DNA from: Nitrospina sp. LS_NOB
GTDB lineage: Bacteria; Nitrospinota; Nitrospinia; Nitrospinales; VA-1
Direction: 5' to 3'
Length of the DNA stretch: 64,000 nucleotides
Assembly (NCBI GenBank): GCA_001542995.1
Contig: LFLA01000003.1
Coordinates: forward strand, 266,195-330,194
Part shown: one piece after another, positions 45,247-54,326 of the stretch
Position numbering within the stretch: position 1 is the first letter of the stretch
Layout: the number at the start of each line of letters is the position of its first letter
Made by a program: the position numbers and the translations under genes
Notes under the pieces: generated by a model
What the model was told of the DNA's origin: nothing
What the model saw: only the letters and a program-made list of their open reading frames with translations
The model's database searches: none

Positions 45247-46458
45247 ATGCAAAAAGAATTCAGCACCATAGAAGAAGCCGTTGAAGATGCCCGACAGGGG
45301 AAAATAATTGTCATCGTGGATGACGAGGATCGGGAGAATGAAGGCGACCTGATGGTCGCTGCTGAGAAAGTTACCCCGGAGCTCATAAACTTCATGGCTA
45401 AATTCGGTCGTGGTCTGATTTGTCTCACCCTGACGGAGAGCCGGACCCGTGAACTGGGATTGAGCATGATGGTCGATGATAACCAGTCTGTTTTTGAAAC
45501 GCCTTTTACTGTTTCCATTGATGCCAGGAATGGTGTGACGACTGGGATTTCAGCGGCAGACAGGGCGCACACGATCAAAGTCGCGATTGATCCGGATTCT
45601 TCTAGGAACGACTTGGTTAAGCCCGGACATATTTTTCCCTTGCGGGCCAAAAACGGAGGCGTTCTGGTCCGTATGGGACAAACCGAAGCGTCGGTGGATA
45701 TCGCGCGTATTGCTGGTTTACAACCTTATGGTGTGATTTGCGAAATCATGAATGATGACGGTACCATGGCCCGGGTTTCTCACCTGAAGAAATTTATAAA
45801 AAAGCATGGCTTAAAAATGATCACCACCAAAGACCTTGCTGAATACAGGCTTAAGCAGGAAGCGTTGGTGGAAGAGGTCACCTCCACCATTTTGCCAACT
45901 CATTCGGGTGTGTTTCGCTCTGTAGTGTTTAAAAATATTTTGAATGACCAGACACATATTGCTTTGGTCAAGGGAGAGATTCAGGCTGATGAACCGACAT
46001 TGGTGCGGGTGCATTCACAATGTTTGACCGGAGATGTTTTTGGTTCCTACCGGTGCGATTGCGGTGAGCAATTGAAAAAATCCATGGAAATGATTGAGCA
46101 GGAAGGCAAAGGTGTCCTGCTTTATTTGTATCAGGAAGGACGGGGGATAGGAATCGTCAACAAGATGAAGGCCTATGCTTTGCAAGACGCGGGAAAAGAC
46201 ACCGTACAGGCCAACGAAGAACTTGGATTCAAGCCTGATTTGCGGGACTATGGCATTGGTGCTCAGATCCTGCGCAAATTGGGGCTGGGAAAGATTCGCA
46301 TCATGACGAACAATCCCAGAAAGATCGTTGGGCTTGAAGGTTATGGCCTGCATATGGTGGAAAGGGTACCCATTGAAGTCCAGGCTAAAAAAGACAATAT
46401 CAAATACCTTCAGACCAAGCGGGAAAAATTGGGCCATATGTTTCAAAATATTAAATGA
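45247..46458 (+). CDS. ribBA: Bifunctional DHBP synthase / GTP cyclohydrolase II
   Basis: A 403-residue fusion. The N-terminal RibB half (1-200) makes 3,4-dihydroxy-2-butanone 4-phosphate, with [20 protein letters not shown], the Mg-binding [10 protein letters not shown] and [20 protein letters not shown]. The C-terminal RibA half opens the GTP ring: [20 protein letters not shown] holds the zinc cysteines and [20 protein letters not shown] the active site. A GAGGAAGTC ribosome site lies before the ATG. It supplies both substrates of the pathway completed by the neighbouring genes. Confidence 0.97.
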   Translation: MQKEFSTIEEAVEDARQGKIIVIVDDEDRENEGDLMVAAEKVTPELINFMAKFGRGLICLTLTESRTRELGLSMMVDDNQSVFETPFTVSIDARNGVTTGISAADRAHTIKVAIDPDSSRNDLVKPGHIFPLRAKNGGVLVRMGQTEASVDIARIAGLQPYGVICEIMNDDGTMARVSHLKKFIKKHGLKMITTKDLAEYRLKQEALVEEVTSTILPTHSGVFRSVVFKNILNDQTHIALVKGEIQADEPTLVRVHSQCLTGDVFGSYRCDCGEQLKKSMEMIEQEGKGVLLYLYQEGRGIGIVNKMKAYALQDAGKDTVQANEELGFKPDLRDYGIGAQILRKLGLGKIRIMTNNPRKIVGLEGYGLHMVERVPIEVQAKKDNIKYLQTKREKLGHMFQNIK

Positions 46459-46467
46459 ACCATTTGC

Positions 46468-46932
46468 ATGGCTAAATATATAGAAGGGGACCACAACGCC
46501 GCAGGGCTCCGTTTTGGAATCGTAGTGAGCCGTTTTAATGACTTGGTGACCAGCAAGCTTCTCAACGGCGCACTTTCAGCATTTAAAGAGCAGGGCGCCG
46601 ATGAGGAAAACTTGGAAGTGATTCGGGTTCCCGGAGCATTCGAAATTCCTCAGGCGGCTAAAAAACTTTGTTCCACCCGAAATTTCGACGCCATCGTCTG
46701 CTTGGGCGCGGTGATTAAAGGGGGAACCCCACACTTCGAATATATTTCGGCTGAAACCAGCCGGGGGATTAATCAGGTAGGACTCGAGTTTAATATTCCT
46801 GTTTTGTTTGGCGTGTTAACCACGAATGACCTTGAGCAGGCAGTCGCAAGGTCGGGCTCCGACTCTTCCAATAAGGGAAGAGAGACGGCGCTGGCAGCTG
46901 TCGAAATGGCAAATTTATACAGGAAAATTTGA
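46468..46932 (+). CDS. ribH: 6,7-dimethyl-8-ribityllumazine synthase
   Basis: A 154-residue protein forming lumazine from the RibA/RibD and RibB products. Family motifs are FGIVVSRFNDLVTSKLLNGA, RVPGAFEIPQAAKKL, VCLGAVIKGGTPHFEYISAE (catalytic His) and PVLFGVLTTNDLEQA. It is intact and nine bases after ribBA. The ribosome site is weak (ATGAACCATTTGC), so coupling to ribBA is likely. Confidence 0.96.
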   Translation: MAKYIEGDHNAAGLRFGIVVSRFNDLVTSKLLNGALSAFKEQGADEENLEVIRVPGAFEIPQAAKKLCSTRNFDAIVCLGAVIKGGTPHFEYISAETSRGINQVGLEFNIPVLFGVLTTNDLEQAVARSGSDSSNKGRETALAAVEMANLYRKI

Positions 46933-46940
46933 GGTAACTT

Positions 46941-47360
46941 ATGGGAAAGCGGCGTGCCGCCAGGGAACTGGCTTTAAAGTTCCTGTATCAGAGCGAGTTC
47001 AATCAGGATGATCTTGAAGCTCAGATGGGACAGTTTTGTGAAAGAGCCAATGCCCAGGCTGAAATCATCGAATTTACGAAAACCCTGGTCGAAAAAGTTT
47101 TTGCTCAGGCTGAAGAGATCGATATTATGCTTAAAAAATTCAGTGACCACTGGGCGCTGGAACGCATGTCTATGGTCGACCGCAATATTTTACGTCTGGG
47201 TATTTGCGAGTTGATGTTTGAAGCTTCCACGCCACCCAAAGTAGTCATTAACGAGGCTGTTGAGATCGCCAAAAAATTTAGCACCGAAGACTCCCCTGAT
47301 TTTATCAACGGTATCCTCGATAAGGTTTTTAAAGAAACGGACACCTCAACTGTGAAGTAA
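46941..47360 (+). CDS. nusB: Transcription antitermination protein NusB
   Basis: A 139-residue all-helical protein that binds boxA RNA with S10 (NusE) in rRNA antitermination. It opens GKRRAARELALKFLYQSEFN and has the core segments ALERMSMVDRNILRLGICEL and PPKVVINEAVEIAKKFSTED, SPDFINGILDKV. The ribH-nusB order is common in bacteria. GAGGTAACTT precedes its ATG. Confidence 0.97.
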   Translation: MGKRRAARELALKFLYQSEFNQDDLEAQMGQFCERANAQAEIIEFTKTLVEKVFAQAEEIDIMLKKFSDHWALERMSMVDRNILRLGICELMFEASTPPKVVINEAVEIAKKFSTEDSPDFINGILDKVFKETDTSTVK

Positions 47361-47368
47361 ACCGGCCT

Positions 47369-48097
47369 ATGCGTTACATCATCTTCTCCGACTTGCATAG
47401 CAACCTTGAAGCCCTGAATCAATTCGAAAAAGAGATCGAAACAATTGCTCACGACAAACTGGTTTGCCTGGGGGATATTGTCGGGTATGGAGCTGATCCC
47501 AACCCTTGTGTTGAGTGGGTGATGGAAAATGTGGATTTGACAATGGCGGGAAACCACGATTTGGGTGCTGTCGAAAAGACCGACATTACTTATTTTAATT
47601 CCTACGCCTTTGAATCGTGCCTGTGGACCCGGAAAAAACTGACAGAAAAAAATAAGGCTTTTCTCTGCTCACTTCCCCTTGATCACGAAGAAGGCGAGGT
47701 ATATTGGGTGCATGCCTCTCCCTATGAGCCGGAAGCCTGGCATTATGTGACTTCAAAGACCGGGGGTACACGCAATTTTAAAAATTTTGAAGCTCCCCTT
47801 TGTTTTGTAGGTCATTCTCACAAACCGATTATTCTCGAACAAACAGCGGAGGGAGAGGTGAACGACTATGTCTCGGAGTTCTGGGATATTGAACCGGAAA
47901 ACCGTTATATTTTTAATGATGGAAGTTTGGGGCAACCCCGGGATGGAAATCCTGACCCTGCTTTCATGATTTATGACTCCGAAGAAAAAACGGTGGAAGT
48001 CCGCCGTTTTGAATATGACTTGAATTCGGCTCAGGACAAAATCCGCAGTAACGGCCTGCCTCCGTACCTGGCTGAGCGGCTGGCTGAAGGACGATGA
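47369..48097 (+). CDS. Calcineurin-like metallophosphoesterase (YfcE/MJ0936-like)
   Basis: A 242-residue dimetal phosphoesterase. MRYIIFSDLHSNLEALNQFE has the D-x-H motif, CLGDIVGYGADPN the GD motif, MAGNHDLGAV the GNHD motif, and CFVGHSHKP the GHxH variant (GHSH). Together they make a full active site. Such proteins hydrolyse phosphodiesters or diadenosine polyphosphates; the true substrate is unknown. It follows nusB by eight bases and closes the rib operon. Confidence 0.9.
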   Translation: MRYIIFSDLHSNLEALNQFEKEIETIAHDKLVCLGDIVGYGADPNPCVEWVMENVDLTMAGNHDLGAVEKTDITYFNSYAFESCLWTRKKLTEKNKAFLCSLPLDHEEGEVYWVHASPYEPEAWHYVTSKTGGTRNFKNFEAPLCFVGHSHKPIILEQTAEGEVNDYVSEFWDIEPENRYIFNDGSLGQPRDGNPDPAFMIYDSEEKTVEVRRFEYDLNSAQDKIRSNGLPPYLAERLAEGR

Positions 48098-48124
48098 TAC
48101 CCCCTCATTAATAGATGAGTGCTA

Positions 48125-48153
48125 TTGACCCGGATAGGGGGAAATGCTATGCT
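48125..48153 (+). promoter_or_regulatory. Sigma-70-type promoter for amiC-der
   Basis: TTGACC (48125-48130), a 17-base spacer and TATGCT (48148-48153). The leader would be about 55 bases, ending before the amidase start. It separates the amidase-der unit from the rib operon. Confidence 0.65.
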
Positions 48154-48214
48154 TAGCCAATAACATCAATAAAATTAACTAGTTAATGTGATTGGGCTTT
48201 TTTGAGGCCTTGCT

Positions 48215-49807
48215 ATGTCAGCGCATCTACTCCATCAAAAATTTAAAAACGCGGCGTTTGTGGCCGGTTTTGTGATTCTGTGGGCTTCTTCTGCCTGGGC
48301 GGCGAAATCCTATTCCTCTGAGGACCTTTATTATCTGGCGCAGAAATCGTATTACCAGTTCAAGGGATCTCCCGACAAACAGCAATTTCGCCACCATTGG
48401 GAGAATGTCATCCAAAAATTCTCCAAAGTGGTGCAACGGTATCCCCAAAGCCCAGAGGCTTATAAAGCCACCTTCACCATGGCCGGGTTGTATCAGGGAT
48501 TGAACGGGATTTCCAAAAACTCAAAGGATCTGGATCAAGCGCTTCATTTTTATACAAAGGTTTCCCGCGATTTTTCACCCGGTACGCTAACCGATGATGC
48601 GTTGTTCGAGTCGGCTGAAATCTATCGTGATAGAAAAGAATTCTCATCGGCCACGGGTATTTTTAAAACGATATTTGAAAAGTTCCCCAAAGGCGATCAG
48701 GCCAGGAAGGCCCGTCTGCAATATCAGAAGCTGGCGTCTTTTGCTCAAGTTCCTGTAATAAAAAAGCGACCCCAGCTTGCTACCAAAAAACCTGTGGTGT
48801 TGTTGCAAGAGAAAAAGCCGTTAGTCGAGAAGAAAACCGTTTCATCGCTGCCCACCAGAAAACCACCGAAGGTTGTGCCAAAGGCGAAAAAGTCCGTGCC
48901 TGTTAAACAGGCTTTGTTTGCAAAACCAGAAATACCAACGAAGAAAAAAATTATTCCCCAACCTCAGGTGGCCCGGCAGGGAAAAATAGTCGTCCAGCGC
49001 CGTCCTGAGAAAAAGGCGGTTGTGGCCAGAAAAGCCAAACCGTCAGCCCCGGTTAAAAAAGCACTTTTCAAAAAGGGCAAGAAGGGCCATCTTTATGCCC
49101 CTTCTTCGAGTAGAGCGGGCGCACCCTTGGTCGTTGTCGATGCGGGCCATGGTGGCAAAGACCACGGCGCGAAAAGTCATCATGGCAGGCTCCACGAAAA
49201 AAATGTCAACCTGACCATTGCCCGACATGTAAAAACCATACTGGTCAACCGGTTCAAGTACCGGGTGGTGATGACCCGAAAGGACGATACGTTTATTCCG
49301 CTCAAAGAAAGAAGTGAAATCGCCAACAACAGAAATGCAGACCTGTTTGTGTCCATTCATGCCAATGCAGCCAAAAGAAAATCAGCGCATGGTATCGAAA
49401 CGTATTTTTTGGGTACGACCAATAATGATCGGGCTTTGGAAACCGCCGCCAGGGAGAATGGAGAACTGGTTCAATCTGTCAAGGATGACCAGGTTCAGGA
49501 AATTCTGGCGAGTCTCATCACCACCACCAAGATTAATGACTCTTCCCGTTTGGCAGGAACGGTGCAGGAAAACCTTTTTCGATCCTCCAGGAAAAAGTTT
49601 CGCGAGTTGAAGAACCTTGGGGTCAAGGAAGGCCCTTTTTATGTACTTCATGGTGCTGATATGCCCAGCATTCTGGTTGAGGTCGGTTTTTTGACCAACC
49701 GGAAGGAATCCCGCATGCTTTCCAAGCCTACCTACCTTTATAGACTGGCTTCCTCCATAGCGGAAGGTATCCACAAATACCTGCAGGACAAGGGACCATC
49801 TATTTAA
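48215..49807 (+). CDS. N-acetylmuramoyl-L-alanine amidase with TPR-like N-terminus
   Basis: A 530-residue periplasmic cell-wall hydrolase of the Amidase_3 (AmiC) family. A signal peptide (about 10-30, cut near AWAAK) precedes helical, TPR-like repeats (about 35-180). A long Lys/Pro-rich linker (about 185-300) follows, such as binds anionic wall or membrane. The catalytic domain (about 305-525) has VVVDAGHGGKDHGAKSHHGR with the zinc His, EKNVNLTIARHVKTILV, LFVSIHANAA and PSILVEVGFLTNRKES with the catalytic Glu. It cuts the stem peptide from peptidoglycan in cell division. der follows nine bases on. Confidence 0.9.
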   Translation: MSAHLLHQKFKNAAFVAGFVILWASSAWAAKSYSSEDLYYLAQKSYYQFKGSPDKQQFRHHWENVIQKFSKVVQRYPQSPEAYKATFTMAGLYQGLNGISKNSKDLDQALHFYTKVSRDFSPGTLTDDALFESAEIYRDRKEFSSATGIFKTIFEKFPKGDQARKARLQYQKLASFAQVPVIKKRPQLATKKPVVLLQEKKPLVEKKTVSSLPTRKPPKVVPKAKKSVPVKQALFAKPEIPTKKKIIPQPQVARQGKIVVQRRPEKKAVVARKAKPSAPVKKALFKKGKKGHLYAPSSSRAGAPLVVVDAGHGGKDHGAKSHHGRLHEKNVNLTIARHVKTILVNRFKYRVVMTRKDDTFIPLKERSEIANNRNADLFVSIHANAAKRKSAHGIETYFLGTTNNDRALETAARENGELVQSVKDDQVQEILASLITTTKINDSSRLAGTVQENLFRSSRKKFRELKNLGVKEGPFYVLHGADMPSILVEVGFLTNRKESRMLSKPTYLYRLASSIAEGIHKYLQDKGPSI

Positions 49808-49816
49808 GGAGGAGGC

Positions 49817-51142
49817 ATGGCAGCCCCCATTATCGCTATCGTTGGCAGGGCCAACGTTGGCAAGTCAAATTTATTCAACAAGCTCACACAAAGTCGTTCG
49901 GCGATTGTCAATGACACGCCGGGGGTGACTCGGGACAGGATGTACGGTGCCACGGAATTTGGCAATCGCCCAGTCTTAATCGTCGACACGGGTGGAGTTG
50001 ATGTGAACACCACCAACCAGATAGACCTGCAAGTGGTGGAACAGGCCATGTGGGCCCGTGAAGAAGCGGACTGTGTGATCGTCGTTGTGGATAACCAGAC
50101 AGGGCTGACTGGGCCAGACAGGGAAATAATTTCTCAGGTTCGTAAATCAGGAAAGCCCCTTTTTCTTGCCGTGAACAAGGTGGATTCACCTTCGCACCAT
50201 TTTATTCTTCCTGAATTTTCTCGATTAGGATTGGCCAATACCTTTCCAATTTCAGCGGAACATGGGCCAGGTCTTTATGAGTTGATTGAAGCGGTCTCAA
50301 AATCTCTTCCTGATATGGAACCGGAATCCGGTTTCGATGAAGACAGCATTCGTATAGCGGTGATCGGAAGACCTAATGTAGGAAAGTCTTCTCTCATCAA
50401 CAACTTGTTGAACTCTGAACGTTGTATTGTCTCCGATATACCGGGAACGACTCGGGATGCGATCGACACTTCTCTGGAGTGGAACGGGCGCCGCTTTGTT
50501 TTGATCGACACCGCAGGAATCCGGCGCAAAGGAAAAACTCATCGGGTTCTGGATAAATTTAGTGTGATTATGGCTCTTAAAGCTCTGGACCGCTGTGATG
50601 TTGCGGTGCTGGTACTGGATGGCATGCAGCCGGTCACCGACCAGGACGCTACGGTGGCGGGTTATGCTTTAGATCGTGGTAAGGCGTGTGTGGTTGTGGG
50701 GAATAAGTGGGACTTGTCCCGGGAAAAAGAAATTTTATTTGAGGAGTTTGTCGACCGGGTGCATCACAAACTTAAGTTCATGGAATTTGCTCCCGTGCTT
50801 ACAGTGTCGGCAAAATCGGGATTGCGAGTTGATAAGATCCTGCCTCAGGTAGAGAAAGTTTACGAAGAGTATTCCCGTAGCATACCCACCGCATCTCTTA
50901 ATGAATGTTTTGAGCGTGCCATTCAGAAAAACCCCATGTCGAATTACCGGGGTAAATTTATGAAACTGTTTTATGCCACTCAAGTGAAGAAGCGACCGCC
51001 GACGTTTAAATGTTTTTTGAATTTTCCGCAAGGAATACATTTTTCCTACCGTCGTTATTTGATCAACAGCCTGCGAAAAACATTCGGGTTTATCGGGACT
51101 CCCGTCCGGCTCATTTTATCTGGTAAAGGAAAAGATTTCTGA
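49817..51142 (+). CDS. der: Tandem GTPase Der (EngA), 50S ribosome assembly
   Basis: A 441-residue ribosome-assembly GTPase. Domain 1 has GRANVGKSNLFNKLTQSRSA, DTPGVTRD and NKVD. Domain 2 has GRPNVGKSSLINNLLNSERC, DIPGTTRDAIDT, DTAGIRRKGK and NKWD. A C-terminal KH-like domain (about 355-441) ends VRLILSGKGKDF. Two G domains plus KH are unique to Der. It follows GGAGGAGGC and the amidase stop closely. Essential in most bacteria. Confidence 0.97.
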   Translation: MAAPIIAIVGRANVGKSNLFNKLTQSRSAIVNDTPGVTRDRMYGATEFGNRPVLIVDTGGVDVNTTNQIDLQVVEQAMWAREEADCVIVVVDNQTGLTGPDREIISQVRKSGKPLFLAVNKVDSPSHHFILPEFSRLGLANTFPISAEHGPGLYELIEAVSKSLPDMEPESGFDEDSIRIAVIGRPNVGKSSLINNLLNSERCIVSDIPGTTRDAIDTSLEWNGRRFVLIDTAGIRRKGKTHRVLDKFSVIMALKALDRCDVAVLVLDGMQPVTDQDATVAGYALDRGKACVVVGNKWDLSREKEILFEEFVDRVHHKLKFMEFAPVLTVSAKSGLRVDKILPQVEKVYEEYSRSIPTASLNECFERAIQKNPMSNYRGKFMKLFYATQVKKRPPTFKCFLNFPQGIHFSYRRYLINSLRKTFGFIGTPVRLILSGKGKDF

Positions 51143-51194
51143 ACAGTCCACCGTTATTCAGGATTTATAGTCAATATGGTGTGTGGTGACATGA

Positions 51195-51223
51195 TCAGGC
51201 CGTGCTCCTTTAACTCGGCCTGA
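51195..51223 (+). terminator. Hairpin between der and the CRISPR array
   Basis: TCAGGCCG and CGGCCTGA form a perfect eight-base stem around a 13-base loop, followed by CCTGGCTTTT. It is a plausible but weak terminator of der, ending 13 bases before the first, degenerate CRISPR repeat. Confidence 0.5.
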
Positions 51224-51236
51224 CCTGGCTTTTACC

Positions 51237-52723
51237 TGCCTGGTTAGACCACAATGATTGATCTGGTATACTTGTCACGCTTATTTGTTGGACCCTCTGG
51301 CGTTCCGGTTAGACCACAATGATTGATCTGGTATACTAATTATTGGCCGGGCGATTATAGAAACTGAGTTCCGGTTAGACCACAATGATTGATCTGGTAT
51401 ACTTAAAATCTGGAAATGTGTAAAGCACAATTCGTTCCGGTTAGACCACAATGATTGATCTGGTATACTTACTGAAGAACGAGAGCGCGAAGAACATAAG
51501 TTCCGGTTAGACCACAATGATTGATCTGGTATACTAAAAATATGGAAGGACAATAGCAAGACTCAGTTCCGGTTAGACCACAATGATTGATCTGGTATAC
51601 TCAGTATTGCGCCTGCCACAAAGCTTGTGGCGTTCCGGTTAGACCACAATGATTGATCTGGTATACTCAACTACATGCTAATGAAATAAACTACTTTGTT
51701 CCGGTTAGACCACAATGATTGATCTGGTATACTCGTCCGTAAATGTAGACGATACCCAGGCCGGTTCCGGTTAGACCACAATGATTGATCTGGTATACTA
51801 AATTCAATCGACCGGGTACGCTATATACAGTTCCGGTTAGACCACAATGATTGATCTGGTATACTTGACTATCTGATCCCCCGCCGCATCATCATGTTCC
51901 GGTTAGACCACAATGATTGATCTGGTATACTGTCCCGGACGCAACAGATACGGGCGTATCAGTTCCGGTTAGACCACAATGATTGATCTGGTATACTCCA
52001 AAATCCCCAGACCCGCTGCCGCCATCCGTTCCGGTTAGACCACAATGATTGATCTGGTATACTATTTTTATGAAAATAAATTTGACAAGCTCAGTTCCGG
52101 TTAGACCACAATGATTGATCTGGTATACTTCAGCTTAAAAAACAGGGCTTATATAGCCTGTTCCGGTTAGACCACAATGATTGATCTGGTATACTTAAAA
52201 ATCATAACTCATTGAAATATATGTCGTTCCGGTTAGACCACAATGATTGATCTGGTATACTTAAAAATCATAACTCATTGAAATATATGTCGTTCCGGTT
52301 AGACCACAATGATTGATCTGGTATACTTCTGGCAGAGATTTATATAGCGTTGGATCAGTTCCGGTTAGACCACAATGATTGATCTGGTATACTTGAAATG
52401 ATCCTAACAATCATGGAGACACTGTTCCGGTTAGACCACAATGATTGATCTGGTATACTTGATCCAATAAATGAACGGCCATTACATCCGTTCCGGTTAG
52501 ACCACAATGATTGATCTGGTATACTTAATCGCCCGGCCAACATCAACTGCTCTTTGTTCCGGTTAGACCACAATGATTGATCTGGTATACTATAGTAACC
52601 CGTTGGCTCTGCCCCGTTCCTGTTCCGGTTAGACCACAATGATTGATCTGGTATACTATTGAAAGCATTTATATTGCTGAACGAATAGTTCCGGTTAGAC
52701 CACAATGATTGATCTGGTATACT
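51237..52723 (+). CRISPR. Type II-C CRISPR array, 23 repeats and 22 spacers
   Basis: A 36-base repeat beginning GTTCCGGTTAGACC and ending GATCTGGTATACT is perfect 22 times, starting at 51302 and then every 66 bases to 52688. A degenerate copy at 51237-51272 differs in four of its first five bases. Spacers are 30 bases, except 29 for the first. Two neighbouring spacers (52196-52225 and 52262-52291) are identical. The repeat 3' end TGGTATACT is an extended -10 promoter. Anti-repeat matching to the tracrRNA fixes crRNA orientation as plus. The degenerate repeat marks the old end, so new spacers probably enter near 52723, beside cas2. Confidence 0.99.
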
Positions 52724-52730
52724 TAGATCG

Positions 52731-52768
52731 CAAATAAGTGCCTCTTTTTAGAGGCCTTATTTGTTTTT
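52731..52768 (+). terminator. Plus-strand terminator at the cas-proximal array end
   Basis: CAAATAAG/CTTATTTG and GCCTC/GAGGC build a 13-pair stem around TTTTTA (one mismatch), followed by TTTTT on plus. The T-run is only on plus, so it should end array transcripts and not cas transcripts. The leader region 52724-52795 otherwise holds no gene. Confidence 0.85.
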
Positions 52769-52795
52769 AGCTTAAAAAATTTCATCATTTTCTTC

Positions 52796-53128
52796 TCAAA
52801 ATAAAGTCAACTGGCCCGGATTTTCCTGTTTTTTCTGCCTTTTTTTCCCTCTGAATGTTTTCATGTTTTCGTATTGCTTATCCGTGAATGCAAGAATATG
52901 CACTTTCCCATATTCCGGCAGGCTCTTTTCGATCCTTTTGATATAGTTCTCCACCATTTCTTTTCCTGAGCAGAACCTTTGATAAACAGAGTACTGTGCC
53001 ATCTCAAAACCCAGATCCAATAGAAAGCACCTGAACTTGGAAGCCGCCTTCCGGGTTTTTTTTGTAGTGACCGGCAAATCAAACAGTACTTGTAACCACA
53101 TAAATCTGTACCCCGATAACGCTTTCAT
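52796..53128 (-). CDS. cas2: CRISPR-associated endonuclease Cas2
   Basis: A 110-residue Cas2 that bridges two Cas1 dimers in the spacer integration complex. The ferredoxin fold opens FMWLQVLFDLPVTTKKTRKA, where the Asp of the FDLP motif is the usual metal-site residue, then FRCFLLDLGFEMAQYSVYQR and SLPEYGKVHILAFTDKQYEN. The basic tail RGKKRQKKQENPGQLTLF is common in type II Cas2. Its start overlaps the cas1 stop by four bases. It is the last cas gene before the array; no csn2 or cas4 follows, which points to subtype II-C. Confidence 0.95.
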   Translation of the reverse strand: MKALSGYRFMWLQVLFDLPVTTKKTRKAASKFRCFLLDLGFEMAQYSVYQRFCSGKEMVENYIKRIEKSLPEYGKVHILAFTDKQYENMKTFRGKKRQKKQENPGQLTLF

Positions 53129-54039
53129 AATTCTTCGATGGTTGTTGTTAATGGAATAACAGAGTCAGGCAAATCCAGTCCGGGTTTTCGCTCTGTAAAA
53201 CTGCTGACCAGAGATTGAGCCAGTTTGAGCAAACAATTGGAAACGGGACTACGACCACGGGATGTTTCAAGGTCCATTTTCAATATCCCCGCCAGCCTTT
53301 TTTTGATTTCGGGAACCATTTCTATGCTTTCCTCATCGGCAAGCTGTCTCACAGTCCAATCAACCAGCGGTCGAAAAGGCTCCATTAAATCGTCAGCCAG
53401 GCAAAAGGAATTGGATTGATTGTGATGATGAATGCCAAGAGATGGGTGCAATCCGCTTCCTGCCAAGGCGCGTGCTGTTGCGGAGCGCAATACGGAATAA
53501 CCGTAGTTGAGTAATGAGTTGATGCCTTCAATTCGAGGGTCTCTGCGAAATTCCTTCCCCATCAGGGTGGGCCAATAGCGTCGAGCCGCCTGGGCTTCGC
53601 AGTTTTGGGGATCGCCTGAACCCACCTGCTTAGTCAGGGATATCAAGTCCGCATCAGGCAGGCCAAAAAAGTTCAAAACCTCTGCCTGACATCCGATTTT
53701 GGCCTGCACCAGATTCTGCCACAATCTTTTTTTTAAAGGGACGGTTGCCCCAATCTGGAGTTGAAGCCGCTGGGTGTGTAGATGGTGTGGCGCGGTCGGC
53801 CAAACCATTCCTGCAGGTTGAAAATTAGGACCGCAAAAAACAATCATGGCATTTTGCTCAAGCAGGGCATGTATCAAATTAGTGGATAGTGAATTTCCCT
53901 GGCTGGTGAGCATCAAGACCTCGATATCTGCGAGAGGAACCCGACCCCGCTCTTCTTTGCCTTTATTAACCACCATGAACCCTCGATGCGTGGAAAGGTA
54001 TTGCCCGCGATCCGCTATTTCTATAATACGTCTGTTCAT
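53125..54039 (-). CDS. cas1: CRISPR-associated integrase Cas1 (type II)
   Basis: A 304-residue integrase that inserts new spacers. The metal-binding residues are Glu148 in CEAQAARRYW, His205 in LGIHHHNQSN and Glu220 in LADDLMEPFRPLVDW, all present. The N-terminal beta domain starts RRIIEIADRGQYLSTHRGFM, typical of type II Cas1. Its ATG overlaps the stop of the Cas9 C-terminal frame (ATGA), and its end overlaps cas2, so all cas genes form one coupled operon. It appears intact and active. Confidence 0.96.
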   Translation of the reverse strand: MNRRIIEIADRGQYLSTHRGFMVVNKGKEERGRVPLADIEVLMLTSQGNSLSTNLIHALLEQNAMIVFCGPNFQPAGMVWPTAPHHLHTQRLQLQIGATVPLKKRLWQNLVQAKIGCQAEVLNFFGLPDADLISLTKQVGSGDPQNCEAQAARRYWPTLMGKEFRRDPRIEGINSLLNYGYSVLRSATARALAGSGLHPSLGIHHHNQSNSFCLADDLMEPFRPLVDWTVRQLADEESIEMVPEIKKRLAGILKMDLETSRGRSPVSNCLLKLAQSLVSSFTERKPGLDLPDSVIPLTTTIEEL

Positions 54040-54326
54040 AGGATGGTTCCTGGGTCTTTGATGCGCCCGAGTGCGTCGACATGAATTAATCTGGCCTCAC
54101 ATTCTTTGAGCCTGGAAAAACTAAGAAAAATATATTCAAGTTTTCTCTCTTTATAGCGTTTAGCCAAATTGCCTCCTTCAAAATGTTCCACCAGCCAAAT
54201 AGTTTTATTTTCCGGGCTCAGGCTGACCACCCGGGCTGTTTTCACTTTTCCTTTGTGCCGCAGGCGCAACATGTCGCCTTTATGAATTTTAAGCACCAGT
54301 TTCGCGGCAGGGTGTGGACGTTTCAT
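54036..54326 (-). CDS. Cas9 C-terminal (PAM-interacting) segment as a separate frame
   Basis: A 96-residue frame reading MKRPHPAAKLVLKIHKGDML, ARVVSLSPENKTIWLVEHFE, GGNLAKRYKERKLEYIFLSF and ending VDALGRIKDPGTIL. This is the distal C-terminal domain of type II-C Cas9 (KGD, AGNLxxR, LGRxxDPG), which reads the PAM. Its ATG overlaps the stop of the main cas9 frame (ATGA), with no ribosome site of its own. The Met corresponds to an internal Met of full-length Cas9: in this frame upstream codons give FEANKNDPIMKRPH, the expected linker. So it was split off by a frameshift at a T6 run (54352-54357). It may be made by coupling, by slippage as a fusion, or not at all. Confidence 0.88.
   Translation of the reverse strand: MKRPHPAAKLVLKIHKGDMLRLRHKGKVKTARVVSLSPENKTIWLVEHFEGGNLAKRYKERKLEYIFLSFSRLKECEARLIHVDALGRIKDPGTIL

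Noticed and set aside
51281-52705. Long repetitive frames inside the CRISPR array
   Set aside because: They merely translate the 66-base repeat-spacer unit, which is divisible by three.
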